NCBI GenBank assembly: GCA_934167965.1 | Contig: CAKPMJ010000001.1 | Location: forward strand, 124,001-188,000 | Reading direction: 5' to 3' | Length of the DNA stretch: 64,000 nucleotides | Source: an uncultured Clostridia bacterium | Lineage (GTDB): Bacteria; Bacillota; Clostridia; TANB77; CAG-508 | Shown here: positions 7,586-17,096 of the stretch, in pieces | Position numbering within the stretch: position 1 is the first letter of the stretch | How the letters are laid out: each line of letters begins with the position of its first letter | Program-made: the position numbers and the translations under genes | Notes under the pieces: generated by a model | Told to the model about the DNA's origin: nothing | Seen by the model: the letters and a program-made list of their open reading frames with translations, nothing else | The model's database searches: none

Positions 7586-10500
7586 ATGTACAAAAAAGTA
7601 GAATTACCAAAAGAGGGATTTGTAGGAATTGAAAGAAAAGTATCAGAAGAATGGAAGAAAAAAGACATCATAAAAAAGAACTTTGAAATGAATAAAGGAA
7701 AAAGATATTTTAATTTTTATGATGGACCACCAACAGCAAATGGAATGCCACATGTTGGACATATCGAAACAAGAGTAATGAAAGACATAATACCAAGATA
7801 TAAAGTAATGAAAGGATACTATGTACCAAGAAAAGCAGGATGGGATACACATGGGCTACCAGTAGAACTTGAAATTGAGAAAAAATTAGGAATATCAGGA
7901 AAAGAACAAATAGAAGACTATGGTGTTGAAAAATTCGTAAAAGAATGTAAAGATAGTGTATTTAAATATGTATCTGTATGGGAAGAAATGACTAATAAAG
8001 TTGGATATTGGGTAGATATGGATAACCCTTATGTAACATATCATAATAATTATATTGAATCAGTATGGTGGGCATTAAAAGAAATGTGGAAAAAAGGACT
8101 TTTATATGAAGGCCATAAAGTAATGCCATATTGTCCAAGATGTGGAACAGCATTATCTTCACATGAAGTTGCACAAGGATATAAAGATGTAAAAGACTTA
8201 ACATGTATTGCAAAATTTAAAGTTGTAGGCAAAGAAAACACTTATATATTAGCATGGACAACTACACCATGGACATTACCATCAAACTTAGCTTTATGTG
8301 TAAATAAATCTTATGATTATGCAGAATATAAAGTAAATACAGGAACAGAAGAAGAACCTAGATATGAAAATTATATTTTAGCAAAGGATTTATCAAGTAC
8401 AGTATTAAAAGACAAACAATATGAACTTGTGAAAGAATTTAAAGGAGCTGAATTATTAGGAATTAAATATGAGCAATTAATGCCTTTTGGAAAAGTTGAT
8501 GGAAAAGCATTTGAAGTAATACATGGAGACTATGTAACATTAACAGATGGTACAGGTATAGTTCATATTGCACCTGCTTATGGTGAAGATGATAGTTTAG
8601 TTGCTAAACAAAATGGAATTGCATTTATAAACTTAGTAGATAAATCAGGAAAATTCGTTCCAGAAGTTGAGCCATGGGCTGGAAGATTTGTAAGAGACTG
8701 CAATGAAGATATATGCAAATGGTTGGCTGAAGAAAATAAGCTATTTTCAAAAGAAAAGCATCTACACTCATATCCTCATTGTTGGAGATGTGATACACCA
8801 CTTCTATATTATCCAAAAGCAAGTTGGTTTGTTAAAATGTCAAGTCTAAGAGATGAGTTAGTAGAAAATAACAGCAAAGTAAATTGGTACCCAGAAACTA
8901 TAAAAACAGGTAGATTTGGTAAATTCCTTGAAAATGTAATTGATTGGGGAATTTCAAGAGATAGATATTGGGGAACACCACTTCCAGTATGGAAATGTGA
9001 ATGTGGACATCAAGAATGTATAGGATCTATTGAAGAATTAAAAGAAAAAGGAATCAATGTATCAGAAAATATAGAATTACATAAACCATATATAGATGAA
9101 GTTCATTTAAAATGTCCTGAATGTGGTAAAGAAATGACAAGATTTAAAGAAGTTATAGATTGCTGGTTTGATTCTGGATCAATGCCATTTGCACAATTAC
9201 ATTATCCATTTGAAAATAAAGAATTATTTGAAAAAGAATTTCCTGCACAATTTATATCAGAAGCTATAGACCAAACAAGAGGTTGGTTCTATACATTAAC
9301 TGCAGTAGGAACAGCTTTATTTAATAAAACACCATTTGAAAATTGTATAGTATTAGGACATGTATTAGATAGTAAAGGTCAAAAAATGTCTAAATCAAAG
9401 AAAAATGGTGTAGATCCAATGGTATTATTAGACAGTGTAGGAGCGGATGCAACTCGTTGGCATTTCTATACATGTAGTGCGCCATGGCTTCCAACAAGAC
9501 TTGGCTTAGAAAATGTACAAGAAACACAAAGAGGATTTATAAGTACTTTATGGAATGTATATTCATTCTACGTTTTATATGCAGAAATAGATAAATTTAA
9601 TCCACTAAAATATAATAACTTTAAGTCTGATCATATAATGGATAAATGGATAATTTCTAAATTAAATACATTAGTAAAAGAAGTAGATGAAAAACTTGAT
9701 AAATATGATATAACAAGTGCTGCAATTCAAATAGGTGATTTTACAGATGAATTATCTAATTGGTATGTAAGAAGAAATAGAGAGAGATTCTGGAGCCAAG
9801 AACTTACAGATGACAAAATAGGAGCATATGTTACTTTATATAAAGTATTAACTACATTAGCTAAAGTTTCAGCACCATTTGTACCATTTATAGCAGACGA
9901 AATATATGATAATTTAGTTTATGGTTTAGATAATACTGCTCCAGAAAGTGTTCACTTATGCTTATGGCCAGAAGTAGATGAAAGTGTTATAGATAAAAAA
10001 TTAGAAGAAGAAATGGATTTAGCATATAAAATTGTTAAATTGGGAAGAAGTGCAAGAAATTCAGTTAATATTAAAAACAGACAGCCACTTTCAAAAATGT
10101 TAATTTCAACTAAGAGTTTACCGGATTATTATAATGATGTTGTAAAAGAAGAACTTAATGTTAAAGAAGTTGTATTTGGCGCAGATATGAAAGATTATGT
10201 AAGTTTTGAAATTAAACCAAATCTTCCTGTACTTGGAAAAGAATATGGTAAATTAATTCCAAGAATTAAAGAAGAAATTGCAAAATTTGACCAAATGGAA
10301 CTTGCAACTAAAGTTCAAGCAGGTGGAATTGAATATATAGAGATAGATGATACACAAATTGCCTTATCTAGTGAAAACCTTCTTGTTACAATGCACGGTA
10401 AAGAAGAATTTGCTTTTGCAGGAGAAGGGGAGATAGGTGTTGTATTAAATACTCATATTACAGAAGAACTTAAAGAAGAAGGTTTCTTAAGAGAAATTTT

Positions 10501-10729
10501 ATCTAAGGTTCAAAATATGAGAAAAGATAAAGGATTTGAAGTGTTAGATAGAATAAATCTTTATGTGGCAGAAAATGAGATGCTAGAAGCGGTTGTAAAA
10601 AAATACGAACAAACAATTAAACATGATACTTTAGCAGATAATATCTTCTATAATGAAGAAAAAGATACTTATACAGAGACTCCAATAAATGGCGAAAAAT
10701 TAATGATAGATGTAGAAGTTGTAAAATAG
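7586..10729 (+). CDS. ileS: Isoleucyl-tRNA synthetase, long (type 2) form
   Basis: Charges tRNA-Ile. At 1047 residues it has the size of the type-2, eukaryote-like IleRS. The HIGH motif appears as HVGH (residues 56-59) and KMSKS is at 600-604. GWDTHGLPVE follows the first motif, the CP1 editing domain is present, and paired cysteines (CPRCG, CECG and CPECG) mark zinc-binding sites. Type-2 enzymes are known to be less sensitive to mupirocin; for this copy that is only an inference. It is controlled by the T-box upstream and preceded by AAAGGGGAAA. Confidence 0.95.
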   Translation: MYKKVELPKEGFVGIERKVSEEWKKKDIIKKNFEMNKGKRYFNFYDGPPTANGMPHVGHIETRVMKDIIPRYKVMKGYYVPRKAGWDTHGLPVELEIEKKLGISGKEQIEDYGVEKFVKECKDSVFKYVSVWEEMTNKVGYWVDMDNPYVTYHNNYIESVWWALKEMWKKGLLYEGHKVMPYCPRCGTALSSHEVAQGYKDVKDLTCIAKFKVVGKENTYILAWTTTPWTLPSNLALCVNKSYDYAEYKVNTGTEEEPRYENYILAKDLSSTVLKDKQYELVKEFKGAELLGIKYEQLMPFGKVDGKAFEVIHGDYVTLTDGTGIVHIAPAYGEDDSLVAKQNGIAFINLVDKSGKFVPEVEPWAGRFVRDCNEDICKWLAEENKLFSKEKHLHSYPHCWRCDTPLLYYPKASWFVKMSSLRDELVENNSKVNWYPETIKTGRFGKFLENVIDWGISRDRYWGTPLPVWKCECGHQECIGSIEELKEKGINVSENIELHKPYIDEVHLKCPECGKEMTRFKEVIDCWFDSGSMPFAQLHYPFENKELFEKEFPAQFISEAIDQTRGWFYTLTAVGTALFNKTPFENCIVLGHVLDSKGQKMSKSKKNGVDPMVLLDSVGADATRWHFYTCSAPWLPTRLGLENVQETQRGFISTLWNVYSFYVLYAEIDKFNPLKYNNFKSDHIMDKWIISKLNTLVKEVDEKLDKYDITSAAIQIGDFTDELSNWYVRRNRERFWSQELTDDKIGAYVTLYKVLTTLAKVSAPFVPFIADEIYDNLVYGLDNTAPESVHLCLWPEVDESVIDKKLEEEMDLAYKIVKLGRSARNSVNIKNRQPLSKMLISTKSLPDYYNDVVKEELNVKEVVFGADMKDYVSFEIKPNLPVLGKEYGKLIPRIKEEIAKFDQMELATKVQAGGIEYIEIDDTQIALSSENLLVTMHGKEEFAFAGEGEIGVVLNTHITEELKEEGFLREILSKVQNMRKDKGFEVLDRINLYVAENEMLEAVVKKYEQTIKHDTLADNIFYNEEKDTYTETPINGEKLMIDVEVVK

Positions 10730-10755
10730 ATGTAATAAATAAAAGGAGAATCTAT

Positions 10756-11265
10756 ATGGAAATAAAAGAATTTATAAGTAAAGAACAAATCGATAAAAAA
10801 ATTGAAGAATTAGCAAAAATTTTAGACGGAGATTATGAAGGCAAAACGGTAGAATTTGTATGTGTACTAAAAGGTGCAGCAATATTTACAGTGGAACTTG
10901 CAATGAAAATGAAAACAAATGTAAGATTTGAGTTTATAGAAATTTCAAGTTATGAGGGAACAGAAAGTACAGGAAAAATAAAAGTTAAAAAAGATATTAG
11001 TGGAAATATAGAAGGAAAAGATGTGTTAATTGTAGAAGATATAATTGATACAGGAAGAACTTTAAAATTTCTAAAGGATTATCTTTTAAAGAAAAAACCT
11101 AAAAGCTTAAAAATATGTACATTAGTAGATAAGCCTTCAAGAAGAATAGCTGATGTTAATGTTGATTATAATGGATTTGAAATTGAAAATAAATATATAG
11201 TTGGACATGGATTCGATATAGATGGAGACTACAGAAATTTACCATTTATAGGAACAATTGAATAA
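10756..11265 (+). CDS. hpt: Hypoxanthine phosphoribosyltransferase
   Basis: A purine salvage enzyme that joins hypoxanthine or guanine to PRPP. It has 169 residues, normal for the family. The PRPP-binding loop VEDIIDTGRTL is at residues 93-103 and the LKGAAIF segment is at about 38-44. The start is preceded by AAAAGGAG. It lies 26 bases after ileS and ends at its own terminator, so it may share the ileS message. Confidence 0.9.
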   Translation: MEIKEFISKEQIDKKIEELAKILDGDYEGKTVEFVCVLKGAAIFTVELAMKMKTNVRFEFIEISSYEGTESTGKIKVKKDISGNIEGKDVLIVEDIIDTGRTLKFLKDYLLKKKPKSLKICTLVDKPSRRIADVNVDYNGFEIENKYIVGHGFDIDGDYRNLPFIGTIE

Positions 11266-11271
11266 GAAATT

Positions 11272-11300
11272 AAGAGGGTATCTTTATGATATCCTCTTTT
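11272..11300 (+). terminator. Intrinsic terminator after hpt
   Basis: AAGAGGGTATC (11272-11282) pairs with GATATCCTCTT (11288-11298) around a TTTAT loop, with one G-U pair, followed by Ts. It also lies just before the end of the convergent gene at 11307. Confidence 0.8.
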
Positions 11301-11306
11301 AAAAAT

Positions 11307-11867
11307 TTAAAACATATTACAAGTAGGTATATAATTATCATCAGGAGGGTATACAAATTCATCTTCTGGTTTATCTATTATATTTATGCTTTTGATATTA
11401 ACAATAGCAATTTCGCCTTGAAAATCTCCTTTTTTAATTTCTCCAGTAATATCTACCCAGGTTCCATCTTCAAAATCTTTTGCTCTATCATACTCACATA
11501 AAAAACCAACAACCAAACATTGTTTATCTTTAGACACAATCATATCACGAGCCAGAACGAATTGATTTTCATTAAAATCTAATAGTCTATATACATAGCC
11601 AGAAAAATGGATCTTACAACCTACATAATCATCTACATGATCATTAGCTGCCCTTAAAATATTTGTATAATTTTCGGGAGTGATCTCAAATACATCATCA
11701 GGTTTAATAGTATCAGAAACTTTTATAGTAGCACTTCGAACAATTTTTTCCTTCAAAAATATATTATAAATTCCAAAACTAAAAATAATAAGTATAATTA
11801 AAATCATTATAGAGAACATAATCTTAGAGAATTTATTTCCATTAACCTTAAAATTAAAAATAAACAT
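11307..11867 (-). CDS. Membrane-anchored protein resembling the C-terminal domain of TIGR03943/YcgQ proteins
   Basis: A 186-residue protein with one N-terminal membrane helix (about residues 15-35) and an external domain with GYVYRLLDF..NQFVLARD...DGTWVDITGEI (parts shown). This is the pattern I recall from the C-terminal half of TIGR03943 (YcgQ) proteins, which are usually encoded next to the permease YcgR. The YcgQ membrane half and YcgR are both absent here, so this may be a stand-alone version. The start at 11867 has AAGGAG nine bases upstream; the longer frame to 11918 has none. Function unknown. Confidence 0.55.
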   Translation of the reverse strand: MFIFNFKVNGNKFSKIMFSIMILIILIIFSFGIYNIFLKEKIVRSATIKVSDTIKPDDVFEITPENYTNILRAANDHVDDYVGCKIHFSGYVYRLLDFNENQFVLARDMIVSKDKQCLVVGFLCEYDRAKDFEDGTWVDITGEIKKGDFQGEIAIVNIKSINIIDKPEDEFVYPPDDNYIPTCNMF

Positions 11868-11936
11868 ATATAATATCTCCTTATTTGTATTTTTAGTTAA
11901 TTTTATGAAAAAAATCAATAAATATTACAAAAAAAC

Positions 11937-11965
11937 TTGCTAAAAGTGAAGTTTAGTGTTATATT
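11937..11965 (+). promoter_or_regulatory. Promoter of secA
   Basis: TTGCTA (11937-11942), a 17-base spacer, and TATATT (11960-11965), placed 60-70 bases before the secA start. Confidence 0.6.
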
Positions 11966-12031
11966 ATTTATGTAAAAAACAACCAACTAATAGAAGGTTT
12001 AAAAAGACAAGAATCGAGAGGATGAATGAGA

Positions 12032-14791
12032 ATGGGATTATTAAAATCATACAGTGAAAGAGAAGTCAAAAAACTAAAAAATACAGTAAAACAAATAAAT
12101 GACTTAGAAGAAGAAATGTCAAAATTATCAGATAGTGAATTAGTAGGTAAAACAGCTGAATTCAAAAAACAACTAGCTGATGGAAAAACATTAGATGATA
12201 TATTACCAGAAGCATTTGCAGTAGTAAGAGAAGCATCAAAAAGAGTTTTAGGAATGAGACACTTTGATGTTCAATTAATAGGCGGTATCATTTTACATCA
12301 AGGAAGAATTGCAGAAATGAAAACTGGTGAAGGAAAAACATTAGTTGCTACATTGCCTGTATACTTAAATGCACTAGAAGGAAAAGGTGTTCATGTTGTA
12401 ACAGTAAATGATTACCTAGCAAAACGTGATAGTGAATGGATGGGAAAACTATATAAATTCTTAGGTTTATCTGTAGGATTAATAATTCCTGGACTAGACC
12501 CTAAAAAGAAACAAGAAGCATATAATTGTGATATTACTTATGGTACAAATAATGAATTCGGATTTGATTACTTAAGAGATAACATGGTAATATATAAAAA
12601 CCAATTAGTTCAAAGAGAATTACATTATGCAATAGTAGACGAAATAGACAGTATATTAATAGATGAAGCACGTACACCACTTATAATATCAGGTAGAGCA
12701 AATGCATCATCTGATTTGTACAAAAAAGCTGATAATTTTGTTAGAGGACTAGAAGCAAAAGTAATAATTGAAGAAGATGTAAAAGATATTGAGCAAAATG
12801 AAGACAATGAAAAATATGATTACATTGTAGACTTAAAGGCAAAATCTGCAACACTTACACAAAAAGGTATTGCAAAAGCAGAAAAAGCATTTGGATTAGA
12901 AAACTTTAATGACTTAGAAAACTCTACATTAGTACACCATGTAAATCAAGCATTAAGAGCACATGGAGTAATGAAAAAAGACATTGATTATATAGTAAAA
13001 GATGGAGAAGTCTTAATAGTTGACGAATTTACTGGACGTATAATGTATGGAAGAAGATATAATGATGGATTACATCAAGCAATAGAAGCAAAAGAAAAAG
13101 TTAAAATTGCTGATGAATCAAAAACATTAGCAACAATAACATTCCAAAATTACTTTAGAATGTATGGTAAGCTATCAGGAATGACTGGTACTGCTATGAC
13201 AGAAGAAAGCGAATTCCAAGAAATATATAATTTAGATGTTGTAGAAGTTCCAACAAATAAGCCAATGATTAGAATTGATCAACATGATATTATATACAAA
13301 AATGAATTAGGAAAATTTAAAGCAGTAATAGAGGACGTTAAACAAGCACATGCAAAAGGACAACCAGTATTAATTGGTACAGTATCTGTAGAAAAATCAG
13401 AAAAATTAAGCAAAATGCTTAAAGAGGCTGGAATAAAGCATGTTGTATTAAATGCTAAATACCATGAACAAGAAGCTGCAATAGTTGCACAAGCAGGTAA
13501 ATTAGGTGCAGTTACAATAGCTACAAACATGGCAGGACGTGGTACAGACATTATGCTTGGAGGAAACAGTGAGTTCTTAGCAAAAGAAGAAATGAAAGCA
13601 AACAAAGTGCCAGAAAACTTAGTTGAAGAAGCTAACACATATTATGAAACTGATGATCAAGATATATTAAGAGCAAGAGAACAATTCAAATCATTAGAGA
13701 AAAAATATGAAGAAAAAATAAAAGAAGAAAAAGAGAAAGTTTTAGCTGCTGGTGGTTTAAAAATTATAGGAACAGAAAGACATGAATCAAGAAGAATTGA
13801 TAACCAATTAAGAGGACGTAGTGGACGTCAGGGAGATCCAGGAGAATCTCAATTCTATGTAGCACTTGATGATGATTTAATGAAAATTTTCGGTGGAGAT
13901 GCTATAACAAAAGTATATAACATGTTAGGTGTAGATGAAAATATGCCTATACAAGTAAGAACATTATCAAGAAAGATCGAGGGTGCTCAAAAGAGAGTAG
14001 AAGGAAGAAATTTCAGTATACGTAAAAACGTGTTAAAATATGATGATGTTATGAATGTTCAAAGAGAAGAAATCTATTCACAACGTAGACAAGTTTTAGA
14101 TGGAATGGATTTAAGTTCAAATATTAAAAATATGATTGATTGGGTTGCAGAAGAGACAGTTCATACATTTAATGAAATGGATGAAAGAGGAAATGAAAAA
14201 CTTAATGTTACATCATTAGCAACAGAAATTCAAAACATATTTGGTTTACAAATGTTTGACGAAATTAGAGCAAATGCAGAAAATCCTCAAGCAATAATTG
14301 ACAGCTTAAAAGAACAAGCACATGCTAAATATGAAGAAAAAGAAGCAGAAATTGAACCAGACCAAATGCGTGAAATTGAAAGAATAGTAATGCTTAAAGT
14401 TGTTGATCAAAAATGGATGGATCATATAGATAATATGGAAGATCTAAAAAATGGTATAGGACTTCAAGGATATGGTCAAAAGGATCCAGTTGTTCAATAC
14501 AGAATTTTAGGTACAGATATGTTTGATGAAATGATTGAATCTATAAAAGTAGATGTTGTGAAACTTCTTATGAATCTTCGTAAACAAAAAGATTTAAGAA
14601 GAAGTGAAACAGCTAAAATTACAAAAACAGCTCTTCAAGCAATAAATAGTGTTGATGGTGGTCAATCTACATTAGAAAACCCAGACCTAGATAGAACAGT
14701 TGTTAGAGAGACTCCAAAAATAGGTAGAAATGACCCTTGTCCTTGTGGAAGTGGAAAGAAATACAAGAATTGTTGTGGAAAGAATCAGTAG
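12032..14791 (+). CDS. secA: Preprotein translocase ATPase SecA
   Basis: The motor that pushes unfolded preproteins through SecYEG. Walker A MKTGEGKT is at residues 96-103, the DEAD-type box appears in DEIDSILIDEARTPLI, and the C-terminal SEC-C zinc site is complete (CPCGSGKKYKNCC), which in other bacteria contacts lipids, SecB or ribosomes. The length of 919 residues is normal. The start at 12032 gives the usual MGLLK N-terminus and a ten-base spacing from AGAGG; an ATG two codons upstream is also possible. It is monocistronic, with its own promoter and terminator. Confidence 0.95.
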   Translation: MGLLKSYSEREVKKLKNTVKQINDLEEEMSKLSDSELVGKTAEFKKQLADGKTLDDILPEAFAVVREASKRVLGMRHFDVQLIGGIILHQGRIAEMKTGEGKTLVATLPVYLNALEGKGVHVVTVNDYLAKRDSEWMGKLYKFLGLSVGLIIPGLDPKKKQEAYNCDITYGTNNEFGFDYLRDNMVIYKNQLVQRELHYAIVDEIDSILIDEARTPLIISGRANASSDLYKKADNFVRGLEAKVIIEEDVKDIEQNEDNEKYDYIVDLKAKSATLTQKGIAKAEKAFGLENFNDLENSTLVHHVNQALRAHGVMKKDIDYIVKDGEVLIVDEFTGRIMYGRRYNDGLHQAIEAKEKVKIADESKTLATITFQNYFRMYGKLSGMTGTAMTEESEFQEIYNLDVVEVPTNKPMIRIDQHDIIYKNELGKFKAVIEDVKQAHAKGQPVLIGTVSVEKSEKLSKMLKEAGIKHVVLNAKYHEQEAAIVAQAGKLGAVTIATNMAGRGTDIMLGGNSEFLAKEEMKANKVPENLVEEANTYYETDDQDILRAREQFKSLEKKYEEKIKEEKEKVLAAGGLKIIGTERHESRRIDNQLRGRSGRQGDPGESQFYVALDDDLMKIFGGDAITKVYNMLGVDENMPIQVRTLSRKIEGAQKRVEGRNFSIRKNVLKYDDVMNVQREEIYSQRRQVLDGMDLSSNIKNMIDWVAEETVHTFNEMDERGNEKLNVTSLATEIQNIFGLQMFDEIRANAENPQAIIDSLKEQAHAKYEEKEAEIEPDQMREIERIVMLKVVDQKWMDHIDNMEDLKNGIGLQGYGQKDPVVQYRILGTDMFDEMIESIKVDVVKLLMNLRKQKDLRRSETAKITKTALQAINSVDGGQSTLENPDLDRTVVRETPKIGRNDPCPCGSGKKYKNCCGKNQ

Positions 14792-14833
14792 TATCAACGA
14801 TTATATATTTGCAAATAAAGCAAAGGAAATTGT

Positions 14834-14866
14834 AGAAATGTTATCACTTGTGATAGCATTTCTTTT
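14834..14866 (+). terminator. Intrinsic terminator after secA
   Basis: AGAAATGTTATCA (14834-14846) pairs with TGATAGCATTTCT (14851-14863) around a CTTG tetraloop, with one G-U pair, and is followed by TTTT. A 13-bp stem. Confidence 0.85.
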
Positions 14867-14944
14867 GCTTACACAAGTGATATGAGCTATTCCGATTTGT
14901 TGGATTATTGGATACAAAATATAAAATATAAGTAGACATAAATG

Positions 14945-14973
14945 TTGACTTTTATTAAAAAAAGTATTATAAT
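14945..14973 (+). promoter_or_regulatory. Near-perfect promoter of the radical-SAM operon
   Basis: TTGACT (14945-14950), 17 bases, TATAAT (14968-14973). This is the only clear promoter seen before the run of eleven genes that follows. Confidence 0.8.
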
Positions 14974-15024
14974 ATTAGTATGTTTTGAAAAATAATAAAT
15001 AGTAAAGATGTAAAAGATTGAAAA

Positions 15025-15070
15025 GGCATAAGGTATTCTAATGAGAAGTAAGTTACCTTATGCCATTTTT
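15025..15070 (+). terminator. Attenuator-like terminator in the leader of the radical-SAM operon
   Basis: GGCATAAGGTA (15025-15035) and TACCTTATGCC (15054-15064) form a perfect 11-bp stem, followed by ATTTTTA. It lies between the promoter at 14945 and the first gene at 15096, so it should cut most transcripts to about 90 bases unless read-through is induced. An ATG inside the loop (15041) opens a frame of about 40 codons that runs into the first gene in another phase. The hairpin could also end a small RNA. The inducing signal is unknown. Confidence 0.65.
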
Positions 15071-15095
15071 ATAAATATTAAGGGGATTGAAAAAT

Positions 15096-16493
15096 ATGGA
15101 TTTAAAAAAACAGTTAGCTTTATATCAAGAAAAAGCAGAAAAATATTTGAAATTTGTAATTGAGAAATATGTTAAATTGAATTTTGAATTATATGATATT
15201 TTTGATAAAGAAACAGGTTCTGTATATTTAACTGATAAAGATAGTGTTCTATTAAATTCAAGAAATAAAGAACACTCTATTTTTAAAATTTTTGACATAG
15301 ATTGTATAGAAAATCATAGAAAATATACATGCAATATGAATGACAGAATTTTATTAAGAGGACCTCTAAATTATTATTTTGGCTTTTGTTATTTAAGTGA
15401 TTTAGATGTTACTAATGAACAAATATTAAATACTTTAGAATATGTTAAAAATTTTATCGTTATTAGTAAAGATGAAAAATATGAAAAATTTAATTATGAA
15501 AATATTTTAGATGTAAAAACTATTTTAGCAATTATAGATGTTATAAGAAATAGTATAATAATTAATTTGTTTTTTTGCCTGATGAAAGAGAATAATATAA
15601 AAGATATATATGTATATAAAGAAGAGGATAATGTTTTAGCTAATGAGTTTTATGAATTATTAAAAAAAGTTGAAAATAAAATTTATGATATTGTTTTTGA
15701 ACAAAGATACAGATTAGTAGAAGATTATGATGAAATAGTTGATGAATTTTTAAGATTACAAACAACATTAATTAAAGAAATAAAAGAAAATCAAGATGAC
15801 TATAAAAATGATTTATATATAAGATACAGAAAATCAAGAGAAGCAGATTGTGTAATTGAAAATATAATGTGTATAAAATATGCTATAGAAGAAATTTTAG
15901 AACAGAAAAAAGATATAATAAATAAAAATAATTTGTATGTACTAGGATTAAATTATGGTTCAATAGAGTTGATAGCTATTGTGGATATTATCCTAGAAAG
16001 AAAAGAAATAAAACATATATCTGGAAATATAATGAAAAAATTTAGAAAGGTATATGTAGAAGCAGTAAATAAACAAAATAACATAATAAACAATAAAATA
16101 GAAAAAAATTCATACTATATAATTGTAGATGAAAACATAATGACAGGAAGAACTTTAGAAAATGCAAAAAACTATTTAGAAAACTTTAATTTGAAATCAT
16201 TAGATACAATTATTATAAAGTATCCAACCATTGCTAGAATTAAAAATATAATTAATGTAGAAGAGAGTATTTACATAGAATTATTGAAAGAAATAAAGGG
16301 AATGTTAGTACCAACATACTATTCAAAGTTATGTGAGTATAGAAATGATTTTATATTTCCCTATGTGGATAAGTTGGGAACATTTGATTTATATAAATAT
16401 GAGCTTTTAAAAAACTTATATAAAAATGGAGAATATATAGAAGAATCAGCAGTTGGAAGAGTGGCAGGATACTATGAAAATATATTTTTTTAG
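15096..16493 (+). CDS. Phosphoribosyltransferase-like protein, first gene of the radical-SAM operon
   Basis: A 465-residue protein I do not recognise as a whole. The last third looks like a type I phosphoribosyltransferase: a beta strand followed by VDENIMTGRTLENA (residues about 344-357) resembles the PRPP loop. The N-terminal 250 residues are helical and charged with no familiar motif. No membrane segment is seen. The start at 15096 has AGGGG ten bases upstream; a TTG nine bases earlier would overlap that site. It is followed after 9 bases by the HAD gene. Such a pair suggests making or using a ribosyl-phosphate compound; this is inference. Confidence 0.5.
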   Translation: MDLKKQLALYQEKAEKYLKFVIEKYVKLNFELYDIFDKETGSVYLTDKDSVLLNSRNKEHSIFKIFDIDCIENHRKYTCNMNDRILLRGPLNYYFGFCYLSDLDVTNEQILNTLEYVKNFIVISKDEKYEKFNYENILDVKTILAIIDVIRNSIIINLFFCLMKENNIKDIYVYKEEDNVLANEFYELLKKVENKIYDIVFEQRYRLVEDYDEIVDEFLRLQTTLIKEIKENQDDYKNDLYIRYRKSREADCVIENIMCIKYAIEEILEQKKDIINKNNLYVLGLNYGSIELIAIVDIILERKEIKHISGNIMKKFRKVYVEAVNKQNNIINNKIEKNSYYIIVDENIMTGRTLENAKNYLENFNLKSLDTIIIKYPTIARIKNIINVEESIYIELLKEIKGMLVPTYYSKLCEYRNDFIFPYVDKLGTFDLYKYELLKNLYKNGEYIEESAVGRVAGYYENIFF

Positions 16494-16502
16494 GAGATTG
16501 TA

Positions 16503-17081
16503 ATGAAATATGGTTTTGATTTAGATGACACACTTGCTGATACAGCTAGTGTTATAAATAAATATGCAATAAAGTTTGATAAAGAGTATCTTAATGGGAA
16601 TGGAGACCTACAAGATATTAATAATTCGAAAAGTTATTATTATTTTGCAGAAGGATTAAATTGGAATAAAGAGAACATAGCAAAATTTTTTGAAATATAT
16701 TATTTAGACATACTTAAAGAAGTTAAAATAAAACCTTTTGTAAAAGAAACAATAAACAAATTGAAAAAAGAAAAAAATGAAGTTTATATCATTACAGCAA
16801 GAAGGAAAAGAGAAGGTGAAATAGTAGAAAAAATTACAAATGAATGGTTAAATAATAACGGGATTTTGTATAATGAGTTATTTATAAACATTAAAGAAAA
16901 ATCTAAAATAGTAAATCAATTAAAAATAGATATATTTATTGATGATAGTTATGAAAATTGTATAGATGTAAAAACAAATACAGATGCAAAAGTGTATATG
17001 TTAAGTACTAAATATAATACTGGAATTTTAGATAAGCAACTAGAGAGAATAAACAATATATATGAGTTAATTAGTAAATAA
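16503..17081 (+). CDS. HAD-superfamily nucleotidase-like phosphatase
   Basis: A 192-residue protein with HAD motifs: motif I DLDDT (residues 6-10, Asp6 being the nucleophile), the IITAR segment at about 94-98, and the late acidic pair in FIDDSYEN. This layout matches the 5'(3')-deoxyribonucleotidase/YqfW-like group, which removes phosphate from nucleotides or similar small molecules. The ribosome site AGGAG precedes the start. In the operon it could act on the product of the phosphoribosyltransferase-like protein before it. The exact substrate is unknown. Confidence 0.7.
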   Translation: MKYGFDLDDTLADTASVINKYAIKFDKEYLNGNGDLQDINNSKSYYYFAEGLNWNKENIAKFFEIYYLDILKEVKIKPFVKETINKLKKEKNEVYIITARRKREGEIVEKITNEWLNNNGILYNELFINIKEKSKIVNQLKIDIFIDDSYENCIDVKTNTDAKVYMLSTKYNTGILDKQLERINNIYELISK

Positions 17082-17096
17082 GAAGGGGAAATGTTT

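Noticed and set aside
14974..15095. RiPP precursor peptide for the radical-SAM enzymes
   Set aside because: The only short frame (ATG 15041) lies in the terminator hairpin and runs into the next gene; no leader/core layout or repeated core residues.
15096..16493. Housekeeping phosphoribosyltransferase
   Set aside because: Length, the unrelated N-terminal 250 residues and the operon setting do not fit hpt, apt, upp or pyrE.
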